DNA from: DASROJ01 sp035646975
Lineage (GTDB): Bacteria > Acidobacteriota > Polarisedimenticolia > JACPZX01 > DASXTC01
NCBI GenBank assembly: GCA_035646975.1
Contig: DASROJ010000027.1
Span: 1 to 33,375 of the forward strand
DNA: 33,375 bases
Direction: 5' to 3'
Shown in pieces: positions 1 to 7,962 of this stretch (its first letter is position 1; every line of letters begins with the position of its first letter). The notes under the pieces are model-generated. The model was not told the origin of the DNA and ran no database searches. It saw only the letters and a program-made list of their open reading frames with translations. The translations under genes and the position numbers were made by a program.

Positions 1-870
1 AGATGGAGCTGCCCGACCGAGCCATGGAACGCGGTGCATCCGAACCTGATCTGGAACATCCACAATTCACCGGCGGCCCAGGTCTCGATGGTGGGACAGA
101 TACAGGGCCCGGCCTGGGCTCCCGTGGGCGCCTGCTCGTCGTTCGGCGTGGCGATCAAGCTCGCGGTGGATGCGATTCGATCGGGGCAGGCCAGGGCCGT
201 CGTCGTCGGGATGACCGACCCGCCGCCGCATCCGCTCCTGGTGGGTGCCTTCTACCGCGCCAACGTTCTATCCGCCGACGGCGCGCCGAGCAAACCGCTG
301 GCCGGTCTGAAGGGGACGCACGTGGCCGGCGGAGCGACGGTCTGGATCCTGGGCGACGTGGAGTACCTGCGCAAGGAAGGGTATCGCCCGATCGGACTGG
401 AGATCGTCGGCGTGGGCGTGTCGTCGGACGCGCACCACATCATCACGCCGACGCGGCACGGGCCGCTCGCCTCGATCGGCAAGGCGCTGGAGGACGCCGG
501 CATCGGGGCGGACCAGATCGACGCCTGGGACATGCACGCCACGGCCACGCCGGGCGACTGGCTCGAGGTGGCCACCGTGCGCGAGGTGCTGTCCGACAGG
601 GTGCCGATGACCGCGCGCAAGGGTTCGTTCGGTCACGGCATGTCGGTGGGCGGCGCATGGGAGCTGACCGCGCAGCATCTCGGCGCCGTGGAAGGGGTCC
701 TGTACCCCACGGTGTTGTCGCGCTCCGAGCTGAACGAGTCGGTGGCGGCGCTGCACACCAATTTCGTCTTCGACCAGCCGGTGGCCTTCAGCGGCTCCTA
801 CCTCGGCAAGATCAACATGGGTGTCGGTGGGATCAACGCCTGCGTGATCAGCCGCCGGTGGGAGCCATAG
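1..870 (+). CDS. Beta-ketoacyl synthase, 3'-terminal part (5' end outside window)
   Basis: The reading frame is open from base 1, so the gene begins upstream of the window; 289 codons remain. The fragment holds all three catalytic residues of the thiolase-fold ketosynthases: the nucleophilic Cys in GACSSFG (just after the truncated N-terminus), a His in DMHATATPGDW and a second His in GSFGHGMSVGGAWE. By family these residues catalyse decarboxylative Claisen condensation of an acyl chain with malonyl-ACP. The C-terminus (NMGVGGINACVISR) matches the normal end of the fold, so the 3' end is intact. Whether it serves fatty acid, polyene or polyketide synthesis cannot be told, because the upstream partners are not visible. 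It converges with the minus-strand flavin reductase gene 12 bp further on. Confidence 0.88.
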   Translation, partial: RWSCPTEPWNAVHPNLIWNIHNSPAAQVSMVGQIQGPAWAPVGACSSFGVAIKLAVDAIRSGQARAVVVGMTDPPPHPLLVGAFYRANVLSADGAPSKPLAGLKGTHVAGGATVWILGDVEYLRKEGYRPIGLEIVGVGVSSDAHHIITPTRHGPLASIGKALEDAGIGADQIDAWDMHATATPGDWLEVATVREVLSDRVPMTARKGSFGHGMSVGGAWELTAQHLGAVEGVLYPTVLSRSELNESVAALHTNFVFDQPVAFSGSYLGKINMGVGGINACVISRRWEP

Positions 871-882
871 GCTTACGGTTGG

Positions 883-1500
883 TCAGCCCCGCTTTTTCTC
901 GAAGATCACCCCGGGTCTCACGTACTGGTCGCCGCCAAGACGCCCGATCGGCTTGAGCCTGGACACGTCGATCACTTTCGAGGCGGGTGCGCCCCCCGTG
1001 GAAGGGGCTTCGATGACCAGGTCGTCGCGCACGTGAATCCAGACAATCTCTCCGACGATGACGGCCGACCCGGCCACCTCGAGCACCTGGGTGAGCCGGC
1101 ACTCCATGTTCACGGGCGAGTCGAGCAGAAGCGGGGCCTTCACCTTCACGCCGGGAGCGGTCCGCAGCTTCGCCAGCTCGATTTCCGAGACATCGGGCGG
1201 GTGGTCGGTGCCGCCGATCACCACGGCTTCCATGATCTCCTCCACCACGACGTTGACGACGAACTCTCCTGTGGCGAGGATGTTCCGATGTGTGTCCTTG
1301 AGCCCCTCGCGGCGGCGGGAGGAGCAGATCAGCAGCGTGGGTGGCGATGACGACACCCCCGTGAAGTAGGAAAACGGCGCCGCGTTGGTCAGACCCGAGG
1401 GATCGGTCGTGGAGACGAAGGCGATCGCGCGCGGCACGATCGCGGTGATCATCAGAAAGTAGCCGTCGCGGCGGGAAAGTGTTGCGGGATCGATCTGCAT
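883..1500 (-). CDS. Flavin reductase-like (DIM6/NTAB family, flavoredoxin type) protein
   Basis: 205 aa. The N-terminal half has the split-barrel FMN-binding pattern of the flavin reductase-like family: PRAIAFVSTTDPSGLTNAAPFSYF, then SSSPPTLLICSSRR and KDTHRNILATGEFVVNVV. Members bind FMN and act as flavin reductases or flavoredoxins, often feeding an oxygenase; the partner here is unknown. The ATG at 1500 lies 10 bp after the stop of the SirB1-like gene on the same strand, so the two probably form one transcript. No signal peptide or membrane segment is seen, so it is likely cytosolic. Family assignment is firm; substrate and physiological role are not. Confidence 0.85.
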   Translation of the reverse strand: MQIDPATLSRRDGYFLMITAIVPRAIAFVSTTDPSGLTNAAPFSYFTGVSSSPPTLLICSSRRREGLKDTHRNILATGEFVVNVVVEEIMEAVVIGGTDHPPDVSEIELAKLRTAPGVKVKAPLLLDSPVNMECRLTQVLEVAGSAVIVGEIVWIHVRDDLVIEAPSTGGAPASKVIDVSRLKPIGRLGGDQYVRPGVIFEKKRG

Positions 1501-1510
1501 CGTCGTGGTG

Positions 1511-2350
1511 TCAGTTGAGCGAGGCCGTCAGCCGGCGCAGGCTCTTGATCTGTCCCCGGACTTCGGCGGCGTCGCTTGCCCCGGGCGCCACCAGGAGATA
1601 CCGCTCGAGGTCGGACAACGCGCGGGCGTAGTGGCCGAGCCCCGCGTGCGCCGCGCTTCGATCCCTGAGGTGATGGGGGCTGCCGGGAGCCAGGTCACCG
1701 AGACGCTCGACGACGCGCAGGACGCGCTCATGGTCCTGGGCCTGCGCGTAGACGTGAAGCAGGTTCTGCAGCATGCGCGTCAGGATCGCCCGCTTGCCCG
1801 CGGTCTTGAAGAAACGCGCTTCCAGCGGAACCTGGTCGCCGTAGGCCAGCGCGAGCCGCTTGCGGCAGTCCTCGGCCAAAAGAATCTCGCCGCCGTGAAA
1901 GGGGTCGATCAGGAGCTCGCGATCCCCGGAGGCGTGCCGGACCAGGAAATGTCCCGGGAATCCCACACCCTGGACCGGGAAGCCCGCGCCCGCGGCCACC
2001 TCCATGTACACCAGCGACAAGGTGATCGGGATGCCGCGCCTCCGGTCCAGCACCTCGTTGAGAAAGGAGTTGCGAGGGTCGAAGTACTCCGCATGATTGC
2101 CACGGAACCCCTGCTCCGAGAACAGGTATGTGTTCAGGGCATCGATGGCGGCGAACGGGTTGCCGATCACCCGGGCGACGCGGGGCCGTGCCTCGTCCGA
2201 CATCCGCTGGAGCATCGAACGGTAGGCGGCGACATCGAGGTCGGGGTACTCGTCACGCGCGAACAGCAACGCCGCCCCGGCCAGATCGATCGCCTCGTCG
2301 GGAGCCGAGACGAGGTCGCGGAAAGTCTCGCATTCGGTCAGCATGTTCAT
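1511..2350 (-). CDS. SirB1 family protein (transglutaminase-like fold plus TPR)
   Basis: 279 aa. The central segment RRGIPITLSLVYMEVA...GFPVQGVGFPGHFLVRH...LLIDPFHGG is the signature of the SirB1/UPF0162 family, a transglutaminase-like fold. The C-terminal part (about residues 185-270) is a helical TPR-like region: VYAQAQDHERVLRVVERLGDL, then HAGLGHYARALSDLERYL. The biochemical role of the family is not established. The start was placed at the ATG at 2350 because the open frame above it runs into promoter-like and tandem-repeat DNA. A TATAAA hexamer (minus strand, 2363-2358) ends 7 bases before this ATG and no Shine-Dalgarno is seen, pointing to a leaderless mRNA. It is followed 10 bp later by the flavin reductase gene. 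Confidence 0.85.
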   Translation of the reverse strand: MNMLTECETFRDLVSAPDEAIDLAGAALLFARDEYPDLDVAAYRSMLQRMSDEARPRVARVIGNPFAAIDALNTYLFSEQGFRGNHAEYFDPRNSFLNEVLDRRRGIPITLSLVYMEVAAGAGFPVQGVGFPGHFLVRHASGDRELLIDPFHGGEILLAEDCRKRLALAYGDQVPLEARFFKTAGKRAILTRMLQNLLHVYAQAQDHERVLRVVERLGDLAPGSPHHLRDRSAAHAGLGHYARALSDLERYLLVAPGASDAAEVRGQIKSLRRLTASLN

Positions 2351-2357
2351 CGTGGCA

Positions 2358-2363
2358 TTTATA
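2358..2363 (-). promoter_or_regulatory. -10 element (TATAAA) of a probable leaderless transcript
   Basis: TATAAA on the minus strand ends 7 bases before the ATG at 2350, which places the expected transcription start at or next to the A of the start codon. No clear -35 is present; the upstream DNA is the 20-bp tandem repeat. Confidence 0.45.
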
Positions 2364-2370
2364 CCATATT

Positions 2371-2423
2371 GGACGCCCTCGCCCCATATCGGACGCCCTC
2401 GCCCCATATCCGACGCCGTCGCC
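2371..2423. repeat. 20-bp direct tandem repeat in a divergent promoter region
   Basis: A 20-bp unit (ggacgccctcgccccatatc) occurs twice without mismatch at 2371-2390 and 2391-2410. A degenerate partial third copy (cgacgccgtcgcc) occupies 2411-2423. The bases before it (accatatt, 2363-2370) resemble the end of a further unit. The array sits between the divergent genes starting at 2350 (minus) and 2484 (plus), directly upstream of the TATAAA box of the former. It could be an operator array or simply a slippage product; with two full copies either is possible. Confidence 0.8.
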
Positions 2424-2483
2424 GGGCTGGCGGGATTGCAGCCGGCGATGCGTGTGTTAGCATCCAGAAGGATCCAATCGGCG

Positions 2484-2855
2484 ATGGGAAACTTCGATCT
2501 CGAATCGGGCAAGAGGCTGATGGACGAGGGCGACCTCGTCGACGCGATCCGTTGTTTCCTGTCATCCGTCGACCAGGATCCCACCGATCCCGAAGCCTAC
2601 GTCGAGCTGTTCAAGGCCTATGCGCTTGCCTGGCACGAGTCCGGCGACCCGCTGGTGCTCGACCAGATGCGCAAGGTCGCCATCGCGGGGCTCAAGCGGG
2701 GCGCGTCGCCCGGGCAGCGGCGGCTGCTCGAAGAAGGCCTCGAGCAGACCGAAGCAGAGATCGTCGCCATCCAGCAGGCCGAGGAAGATCTCGAGCGCCA
2801 GCAGGCGGCCCGCTCGCGCAAGCTGCCGATGTTCAAGGGCGACGACGGATCGTAG
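2484..2855 (+). CDS. Small TPR-like helical protein, function unknown
   Basis: 123 aa from the ATG at 2484, which follows a purine-rich AGAAGG (12 bp upstream). The frame above this ATG is open but codes for low-quality proline-rich sequence through the tandem repeat, so it was not used. The N-terminal 50 residues have the helix-turn-helix character of a TPR unit (LMDEGDLVDAIRCFLSSVDQDPTDPEAYVELFKAY). The C-terminal half is a charged, probably coiled-coil helix rich in Glu and Gln, ending in a basic stretch. There is no signal peptide. It faces the MutT-like gene tail to tail with only 6 bp between stop codons. No specific function is recognised. Confidence 0.7.
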   Translation: MGNFDLESGKRLMDEGDLVDAIRCFLSSVDQDPTDPEAYVELFKAYALAWHESGDPLVLDQMRKVAIAGLKRGASPGQRRLLEEGLEQTEAEIVAIQQAEEDLERQQAARSRKLPMFKGDDGS

Positions 2856-2861
2856 GAGACG

Positions 2862-3302
2862 TCATCCGGGAGGATCCCCCGCGCTTCGTCCCGCAACGAG
2901 CCGGGGGATCAGCCGCTCGAGGATCGGCCCATCGGCCGGCGGCATCAGCAGCTTCCCAACGGCCTCGGCGTCGAACCAGCCCAGCTCCGCGCAGCCCAGG
3001 GGCTCCGGCCGGCCCGCCAGCGAAACGGCATACGTCAGCAGCAGAACGCGTTTTTCCGGGTACGCGTGGTAGTTGAAGGCGAAGGGGGCTTCCACGGTGG
3101 CCTCCACTCCCAGCTCTTCTTCGATCTCGCGGATGAGCGCGTGCGCCGGTTCCTCTCCCGGCTCGAGCTTGCCCCCCGGGAACTCCCAGTGATGCTCGAG
3201 GTGCGCGCCGGGCTTGCGGCGTGTCAGCAGCACCCGACCCTCGCGAACCGCGACGGCGGCCACGACGATCAGGATCGACGACGTCTTCCGGGAGTCCGGC
3301 AT
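2862..3302 (-). CDS. mutT: MutT-type Nudix hydrolase (8-oxo-dGTP diphosphatase-like)
   Basis: 146 aa. A complete Nudix box (G-x5-E-x7-REUxEExGU) is visible, from GGKLEPGEEP to REIEEELGVE at about residues 43-67. The preceding HHWEFPGGK is typical of MutT, which hydrolyses oxidised dGTP to the monophosphate and prevents A:T to C:G transversions. The total length fits a single-domain MutT. The start at 3302 was chosen over a much longer open frame (up to 4424) that only runs antisense to the dGTPase gene. A TACACT hexamer lies 7 bases upstream of the ATG with no Shine-Dalgarno, again suggesting a leaderless mRNA. It is divergent from a dGTPase gene 60 bp away, so both neighbours act on guanine deoxynucleotides. 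Confidence 0.85.
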   Translation of the reverse strand: MPDSRKTSSILIVVAAVAVREGRVLLTRRKPGAHLEHHWEFPGGKLEPGEEPAHALIREIEEELGVEATVEAPFAFNYHAYPEKRVLLLTYAVSLAGRPEPLGCAELGWFDAEAVGKLLMPPADGPILERLIPRLVAGRSAGDPPG

Positions 3303-3309
3303 GGCGGGC

Positions 3310-3315
3310 AGTGTA
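3310..3315 (-). promoter_or_regulatory. -10-like hexamer for mutT-like gene
   Basis: TACACT on the minus strand (four of six matches to TATAAT), 7 bases before the ATG at 3302. No convincing -35 was found. It fits the leaderless pattern seen at other starts in the window. Confidence 0.3.
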
Positions 3316-3327
3316 GCCGAATCCGCG

Positions 3328-3356
3328 TTGCAACAGGCTCGCCGATCCGATAGGCT
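3328..3356 (+). promoter_or_regulatory. Promoter for dgt, leaderless geometry
   Basis: TTGCAA (3328-3333), a 17-bp spacer and TAGGCT (3351-3356). The -10 box ends 6 bases before the ATG at 3363, so the mRNA should begin at or within one or two bases of the start codon. Confidence 0.4.
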
Positions 3357-3362
3357 GTCCGC

Positions 3363-4544
3363 ATGTCGGCCACCCACGCGTCGCCCGGCAGCCAGGCCGC
3401 GCAAGTACCCGAAGAAACAATCCTGGCGCCCTATGCCATGCGGGCCGCCCTGAGCCGTGGCCGACGCTACCCGGAGCCGGAGCATCCGTTCCGATCCCCG
3501 TTTCAACGCGACCGGGACCGGATCATCCACTCGCGCGCCTTCCGCCGCCTCGAATACAAGACCCAGGTGTTCGTGAACCACGAAGGGGATCATTTCCGCA
3601 CGCGCCTCACCCACAGCATCGAGGTTTCCCAGGTGGCGCGCACCGTTGCGGCCGCGCTCGGTCTGAACTCCACGATGGCCGAGACACTCTCGCTGTCGCA
3701 CGATCTGGGGCACACGCCGTTCGGTCATCTGGGCGAAGAGGTGCTCCACTACCTGATGAAGGACCATGGAGGCTTCAATCACAACCGGCAGTCGCTGCGG
3801 ATCGTCGAGCACCTCGAGGATCGCTACCCGGATTTCGTCGGGCTCAACCTGACCTACGAGATCCGCGAGGGGATCGCCAAGCACTCGGGCAACTGCGACC
3901 CGTCGATTGCCCCCGAATACGCGGAGTACCATCCCGAAGAGCAGCCGCCGCTGGAGTCGCAGATGATCGACATGTGTGACGAGATCGCCTACCAGCACCA
4001 CGACGTGGACGACGGCGTGGAATCGGGGCTTCTCGACCCGGGATTCCTTGCTCAGAACATCCCGATCTGGGGCGACGCGTACGAAGAGGCGCTGCGCCGG
4101 TACCCCGACGCCGCGCCGCGTCAGCAGATCACCGTCGCCCTGCGCGGGATGATCGACGCGCTGGTGACCGACCTGGTGGAGAATTCGCGCGCCGCCATCA
4201 AGGCCAGCGGAGTCACCTCGGTGGACGAGGTGCGCCGTCTGCCAAGACAGATCATGGGGCTGTCGGCCCCCGTGGCGAAGAAGAACGCCGATCTCAAGCG
4301 GTTCCTGCACCAGCACCTTTACCGTCATCATCGCATCGAGAGGATGAAGGACAAGGCGCGCCGCATCATGGAGGCGCTTTTCGCGCGGTACCTCGAAAAC
4401 GTCCACCTGCTGCCGGAGGAGCACCGGGCCAAGATACCGGTGCTGGGCCGCGAGCGGGTGTTGTGCGACTACATCGCGGGGATGACCGACCGGTACGCGA
4501 TGGACGAGTATCGCCGTCTGTTCGAGCCGTACGAGAGGGTGTGA
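3363..4544 (+). CDS. dgt: Deoxyguanosinetriphosphate triphosphohydrolase-like protein (HD domain)
   Basis: 393 aa, normal length for the dGTPase-like family. The HD-domain metal ligands are plain: His84 in RTRLTHSIEV, His113-Asp114 in LSLSHDLGHTPFGH, and a later Asp in MIDMCDEIAYQHHDVDDG. The N-terminal motif RDRDRIIHSRAFRRLEYKTQVF is diagnostic for the family, which cleaves dNTPs to deoxynucleoside and tripolyphosphate. The ATG at 3363 is preceded by promoter-like hexamers only 6 bases away and by no ribosome-binding site. The product is cytosolic. Divergent pairing with a MutT-like gene suggests a shared role in dNTP pool quality control (inference). Confidence 0.92.
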   Translation: MSATHASPGSQAAQVPEETILAPYAMRAALSRGRRYPEPEHPFRSPFQRDRDRIIHSRAFRRLEYKTQVFVNHEGDHFRTRLTHSIEVSQVARTVAAALGLNSTMAETLSLSHDLGHTPFGHLGEEVLHYLMKDHGGFNHNRQSLRIVEHLEDRYPDFVGLNLTYEIREGIAKHSGNCDPSIAPEYAEYHPEEQPPLESQMIDMCDEIAYQHHDVDDGVESGLLDPGFLAQNIPIWGDAYEEALRRYPDAAPRQQITVALRGMIDALVTDLVENSRAAIKASGVTSVDEVRRLPRQIMGLSAPVAKKNADLKRFLHQHLYRHHRIERMKDKARRIMEALFARYLENVHLLPEEHRAKIPVLGRERVLCDYIAGMTDRYAMDEYRRLFEPYERV

Positions 4545-4579
4545 CGCCGGTATTTTTCTCTTTTCAACCTTTCAGGCCC

Positions 4580-4608
4580 TTGCCTGTCTGCAGGTGTGCG
4601 GGTATGTA
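4580..4608 (+). promoter_or_regulatory. Candidate promoter of the DUF1800 export cluster
   Basis: TTGCCT (4580-4585), 17-bp spacer, TATGTA (4603-4608). It lies about 37 bases upstream of the ATG at 4645 in the 100-bp gap after dgt. The match is moderate (four and three of six). Confidence 0.35.
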
Positions 4609-4644
4609 AGAACGACATCGACGGGCACTCAGCGGGGACCCGGC

Positions 4645-6531
4645 ATGCGACGCACCGCGACTCTTGCATTCTTCCTTGTTCTGGCAACCACCCCCCTGGT
4701 CGCCCAGACCCCTCCCGGCGAGGTGACGGGGCTCGACATCGGCTCCGGATCGAGCCTCACCTGGGTCCCTGTTGCCGGGGCTGACGACTACAACGTCTAT
4801 CGTGGGCGGATTCCGTGGCTGGCGGCGGGAATCGGGCCGCAGTGCCATGGAAATGAAATCACCGGCACCACCTTTTCCAGCCCGGCCGATCCGCTGCCTG
4901 GCGAGGGTTACTTCTACCTCGTGACTGCCGAGTCCAACCTCGGTGGAGAGGGGACTCCCGGCACGACCTCCGGCGGCGCTCCCCGTGCGATGCGCGGCCG
5001 CTGCGACCCGATCCTGCGCAACCACGTCCTGAACCGGCTCGGCTACGGATGGGACGAGTGGACGCGCACCCGGATCGCGGCGCTGGGTCCGTCCGGTTAC
5101 ATCGCCGAGCAGCTGGATCCCGCCTCGATCGACGAATCGACCAACACCGCCTTGAGCAGCCGACTCTCCGTGCTGACGCCTCCCGATAACATCAACGAGC
5201 TGGAGGGGCTCGACATCGTCAAGGCGGTCTACGCGCGCCGGCAGCTCGAGCAGCAGGCGACGCTGTTCTGGGACAATCACTTCAACACCGATTACAAGGA
5301 GAGCCTGACCTTCTTCGGATTCTACCAGGCCCTCTTTCCCGCCACGCGAAACCTCGAATCGGCGAAGCTTCACCACGATCTGCAAACCACGCTGCGGGAT
5401 CTCGCGTTCAACGGGACGTTCCGCCAGATGGTGGAGGCCGAAGCGCTCAGCCCCGCGATGATCATCTACCTGGACACCGACTCGAACGTCAAATCCGCCC
5501 CCAATGAGAACTTCGCGCGGGAGCTGATGGAGCTTCACACGATGTCGGTGGACGGGGGATACACCCAGAACGACGTCGTCCAGCTGGCCAAGGTCTTCAC
5601 CGGCTGGAACGTGTGCAAGAAGGACGCCTCGGTGGCCGGCGACCCGCTGGCGGCCTGCATCCCGCGCAACCTGTACGGCACCGCGTCGGAGCCGCCCGGC
5701 GTCTGGGTGAGCAACTTCAGGACTTCCCAGCACGACAACACGCAGAAGATCCTGTTCTCTGGCACTCCCTACCAGAAGATCATCCCCGCCACCGGCTCCA
5801 ACGATCCGAACGGCATCAACGATGTCGCGATGGCGCTCGACGCCATCGTCGCGCATCCCTCCACGCCGAAGTTCATCGCAAAGGAGCTGCTGCAGCGATT
5901 CGTCACCGAGACGCCGACCCAGCAGATGATCGACAATGTCGTGGCCGCCTGGAACAATCCGGCCAATCCGCTGGGAATCGGGGATCTTCGCGAGGTGTTG
6001 CGCGCGACGCTGGCGCAGGCCGCGTTTCTCGACCCGGATTCAGTCGGCGGCAAGATCAAGACGCCGTTCGAGCATCTGGTGAGCGCGCTGCGGGCCGCGC
6101 GCGGAAAAACGGACGGCACGACACAGGTGCTCTCGTATCTCGCGCGGATGTCCGAGCAGTTTCATCTCAACCCGGTGCCCACCGGCTACTCCGAGCTCGG
6201 GGGGGACTGGCTCGACACCAACAATCTGCTCGAGCGGCAGAACTTCGGCATCGACATGGCGCCACGCACCGGCTCGAACTTCGGCGCCGACATCATCGGC
6301 CTGCTCAACGCCAACGGTATTTCGACCTCGCCGACGCCGAACAACGCCGCCGCGATCGTCGATTTCTTCGCCGACGTGCTGTTCGGCGGCGCGCTGACGA
6401 CGGCCGAACGGCAGAAGGGGATCGACTACCTCAACACCGATGACAACGGGGTGGCCGCGAACTACAACGATGCCCGCATCCGGGAGACGTTCGGCTTCAT
6501 GATGGGGTTCGCGCAGTTTCTCGAGCAGTAG
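4645..6531 (+). CDS. Secreted DUF1800 family protein with N-terminal Fn3-like module
   Basis: 628 aa. The ATG at 4645 gives a clean Sec signal peptide (MRRTATLAFFLVLATTPLVAQ) and is preceded by GGGGA; an upstream in-frame ATG at 4594 would bury it. Residues about 25-116 form a fibronectin-type-III-like module (SSLTWVPVAGADDYNVYRG ... GYFYLVTAES). The rest is the DUF1800 domain, recognisable by NHVLNRLGYGWDEWT, ATLFWDNHFNTDYKES, and APNENFARELMELHTMSVDGGYTQNDVVQLAKVFTGW. The biochemical function of DUF1800 is not known. It is commonly encoded next to DUF1501 proteins, as here, with a 9-bp gap to the next gene. Likely exported to periplasm or cell surface. Confidence 0.9.
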   Translation: MRRTATLAFFLVLATTPLVAQTPPGEVTGLDIGSGSSLTWVPVAGADDYNVYRGRIPWLAAGIGPQCHGNEITGTTFSSPADPLPGEGYFYLVTAESNLGGEGTPGTTSGGAPRAMRGRCDPILRNHVLNRLGYGWDEWTRTRIAALGPSGYIAEQLDPASIDESTNTALSSRLSVLTPPDNINELEGLDIVKAVYARRQLEQQATLFWDNHFNTDYKESLTFFGFYQALFPATRNLESAKLHHDLQTTLRDLAFNGTFRQMVEAEALSPAMIIYLDTDSNVKSAPNENFARELMELHTMSVDGGYTQNDVVQLAKVFTGWNVCKKDASVAGDPLAACIPRNLYGTASEPPGVWVSNFRTSQHDNTQKILFSGTPYQKIIPATGSNDPNGINDVAMALDAIVAHPSTPKFIAKELLQRFVTETPTQQMIDNVVAAWNNPANPLGIGDLREVLRATLAQAAFLDPDSVGGKIKTPFEHLVSALRAARGKTDGTTQVLSYLARMSEQFHLNPVPTGYSELGGDWLDTNNLLERQNFGIDMAPRTGSNFGADIIGLLNANGISTSPTPNNAAAIVDFFADVLFGGALTTAERQKGIDYLNTDDNGVAANYNDARIRETFGFMMGFAQFLEQ

Positions 6532-6540
6532 GAGAGGACC

Positions 6541-7962
6541 ATGTCCGTCAAGACCGGCAACAGGATCTGCGGCTGCCCGCGGCGTTCGTTTCTGAAAGGG
6601 GCCGGTCTGACGCTGGCGGGATTCGGCGTGACGTCGCTGCTGCCCGGCGCGTTCGTGCGGTACGCGATGGCCTCCGGCCCTTTCAGCAACAAGCGGTTGA
6701 TATTCATCTTCAACCGGGGCGGCAATGACGGCCTCAACACGGTGATCCCGGCCGGGGACCCGGACTACAACGCGACGAACCGGCCCTCGCTGTACATTCC
6801 CAACACAAGCTCGATCGCCTTGAACGGTTTCGCGCGCCTGCACCCGGCGCTGGCCGACTTGATGCCGATCTACAACGCCGGAGATCTGGCAATCGTGCAC
6901 AGGGTCGGCTTTCCGAACAACAGCCGCTCCCATTTCGACGACCAGCGGGTGTGGGAAAACGGCGACCCGGTCGACAGCAAATCGTACGAAGGCTGGCTCT
7001 ATCGGTACATCGTGGACAACGCCATCGACGCGGGTGTGAGCCTGCCCGCGCTCTCGGTGCAGGCCACCCAGCCGGTGATCATGCGCGGGGCGACACCGTT
7101 CGTGAACATCGCCAATCCCGACAGCTTCGACTACATCGTGGCCGAGCCGAAGAAGACCAAGGTGAAAAACGCCTGGGACGGGCAGTACACCGACCTGACC
7201 GGCCTCGAAGCGTACCGGCAGCTCCTGTCGCAGACCAGCGTGAAGCTGATCGACACGCTGGACGAGTATCGGTCGTGGGACCAGACACACTGGGACCCGA
7301 AGGACCCCAACACGGGTTTCTCGCTCTTTCCGGTCAGCGACGCCACCAATCCGCCGGACCCTGGCGGCCCGGGAGGAAAGAAGTTCACGAGCCAGGCCTA
7401 TCCGTTCTTCAAATCGCTGAAGATCTGCGCGTTGTCGATGCTCGAAAGCGATTCGGTGAACAACAACGGGACGCGCGTGGCGGGAACGGAGCTCAACGGG
7501 TTCGACACGCACAACACCCAGGGTTCCACCACCGGCACGCAGGCGGATCTGCTGAGCTGGCTGGGATACGGGATGAAGTCGTTCCAGGTCGTGCTGTCCG
7601 GCGCGGCAAACGACCCGCGCGCCTACCCGGCGGTCTGGAACGACACCGTGGTGATCACGTTGTCGGAGTTCGGCCGCACATCGAAAGAAAACGGCAGCGA
7701 TGGCACGGACCACGCGTCGGCCTCCTGCCTGTTCCTCGCCGGAGGCATGGTGAACGGCGGCGTCTACAACTGCGATCCCGCGACATGGCCTACCGGGGTG
7801 ATGTTCGGCGATTCCGGAAGGTACCTGCCGCTGCGCACCGACTACCGGGCCATCTTCTGGGAAATCCTCCGGGATCACATGGGAGCGAGCGGGTCGTCAG
7901 CCGACACGGTCTTTCCCGGCTACTCTTCGCTGGGCCTGCAGGAGCTCGGGCTCATTGGATAA
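6541..7962 (+). CDS. Tat-exported DUF1501 family protein
   Basis: 473 aa. The N-terminus carries a twin-arginine signal: RRSFLKG followed by the hydrophobic stretch AGLTLAGFGVTSLLPGAF. The mature part matches DUF1501 proteins: KRLIFIFNRGGNDGLNTVIPAGDPDY, RSHFDDQRVWENG, and near the C-terminus TVVITLSEFGRTSKENGSDGTDHASASCLFLAGG. The fold is related to the alkaline phosphatase/sulfatase superfamily, but no enzymatic activity is established. It follows the DUF1800 gene at 9 bp, a widespread partner arrangement. The last base of its TAA stop codon (7962) is the first base of the MITE-like element; in the right-hand duplication the same position reads GGC TAG, so the original gene probably ended in TAG and the insertion rebuilt the stop. 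Confidence 0.9.
   Translation: MSVKTGNRICGCPRRSFLKGAGLTLAGFGVTSLLPGAFVRYAMASGPFSNKRLIFIFNRGGNDGLNTVIPAGDPDYNATNRPSLYIPNTSSIALNGFARLHPALADLMPIYNAGDLAIVHRVGFPNNSRSHFDDQRVWENGDPVDSKSYEGWLYRYIVDNAIDAGVSLPALSVQATQPVIMRGATPFVNIANPDSFDYIVAEPKKTKVKNAWDGQYTDLTGLEAYRQLLSQTSVKLIDTLDEYRSWDQTHWDPKDPNTGFSLFPVSDATNPPDPGGPGGKKFTSQAYPFFKSLKICALSMLESDSVNNNGTRVAGTELNGFDTHNTQGSTTGTQADLLSWLGYGMKSFQVVLSGAANDPRAYPAVWNDTVVITLSEFGRTSKENGSDGTDHASASCLFLAGGMVNGGVYNCDPATWPTGVMFGDSGRYLPLRTDYRAIFWEILRDHMGASGSSADTVFPGYSSLGLQELGLIG

Noticed and set aside
2371..2423. Possible CRISPR array
   Set aside because: Units are directly adjacent with no spacers and there are no cas genes nearby.
3303..4424. N-terminal extension of the MutT-like frame up to 4424, antisense to dgt
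   Set aside because: The extension is basic, repetitive shadow sequence; the Nudix protein begins normally at 3302 and the dGTPase on the other strand is certain.
4564..5856. Minus-strand open frame of 430 codons opposite the DUF1800 gene
   Set aside because: Same reason: high-GC shadow of a well-supported gene.
6040..7878. Minus-strand open frame of 612 codons opposite the DUF1501 gene
   Set aside because: Antisense shadow with no recognisable motif; the plus-strand gene has a Tat signal and family motifs throughout.
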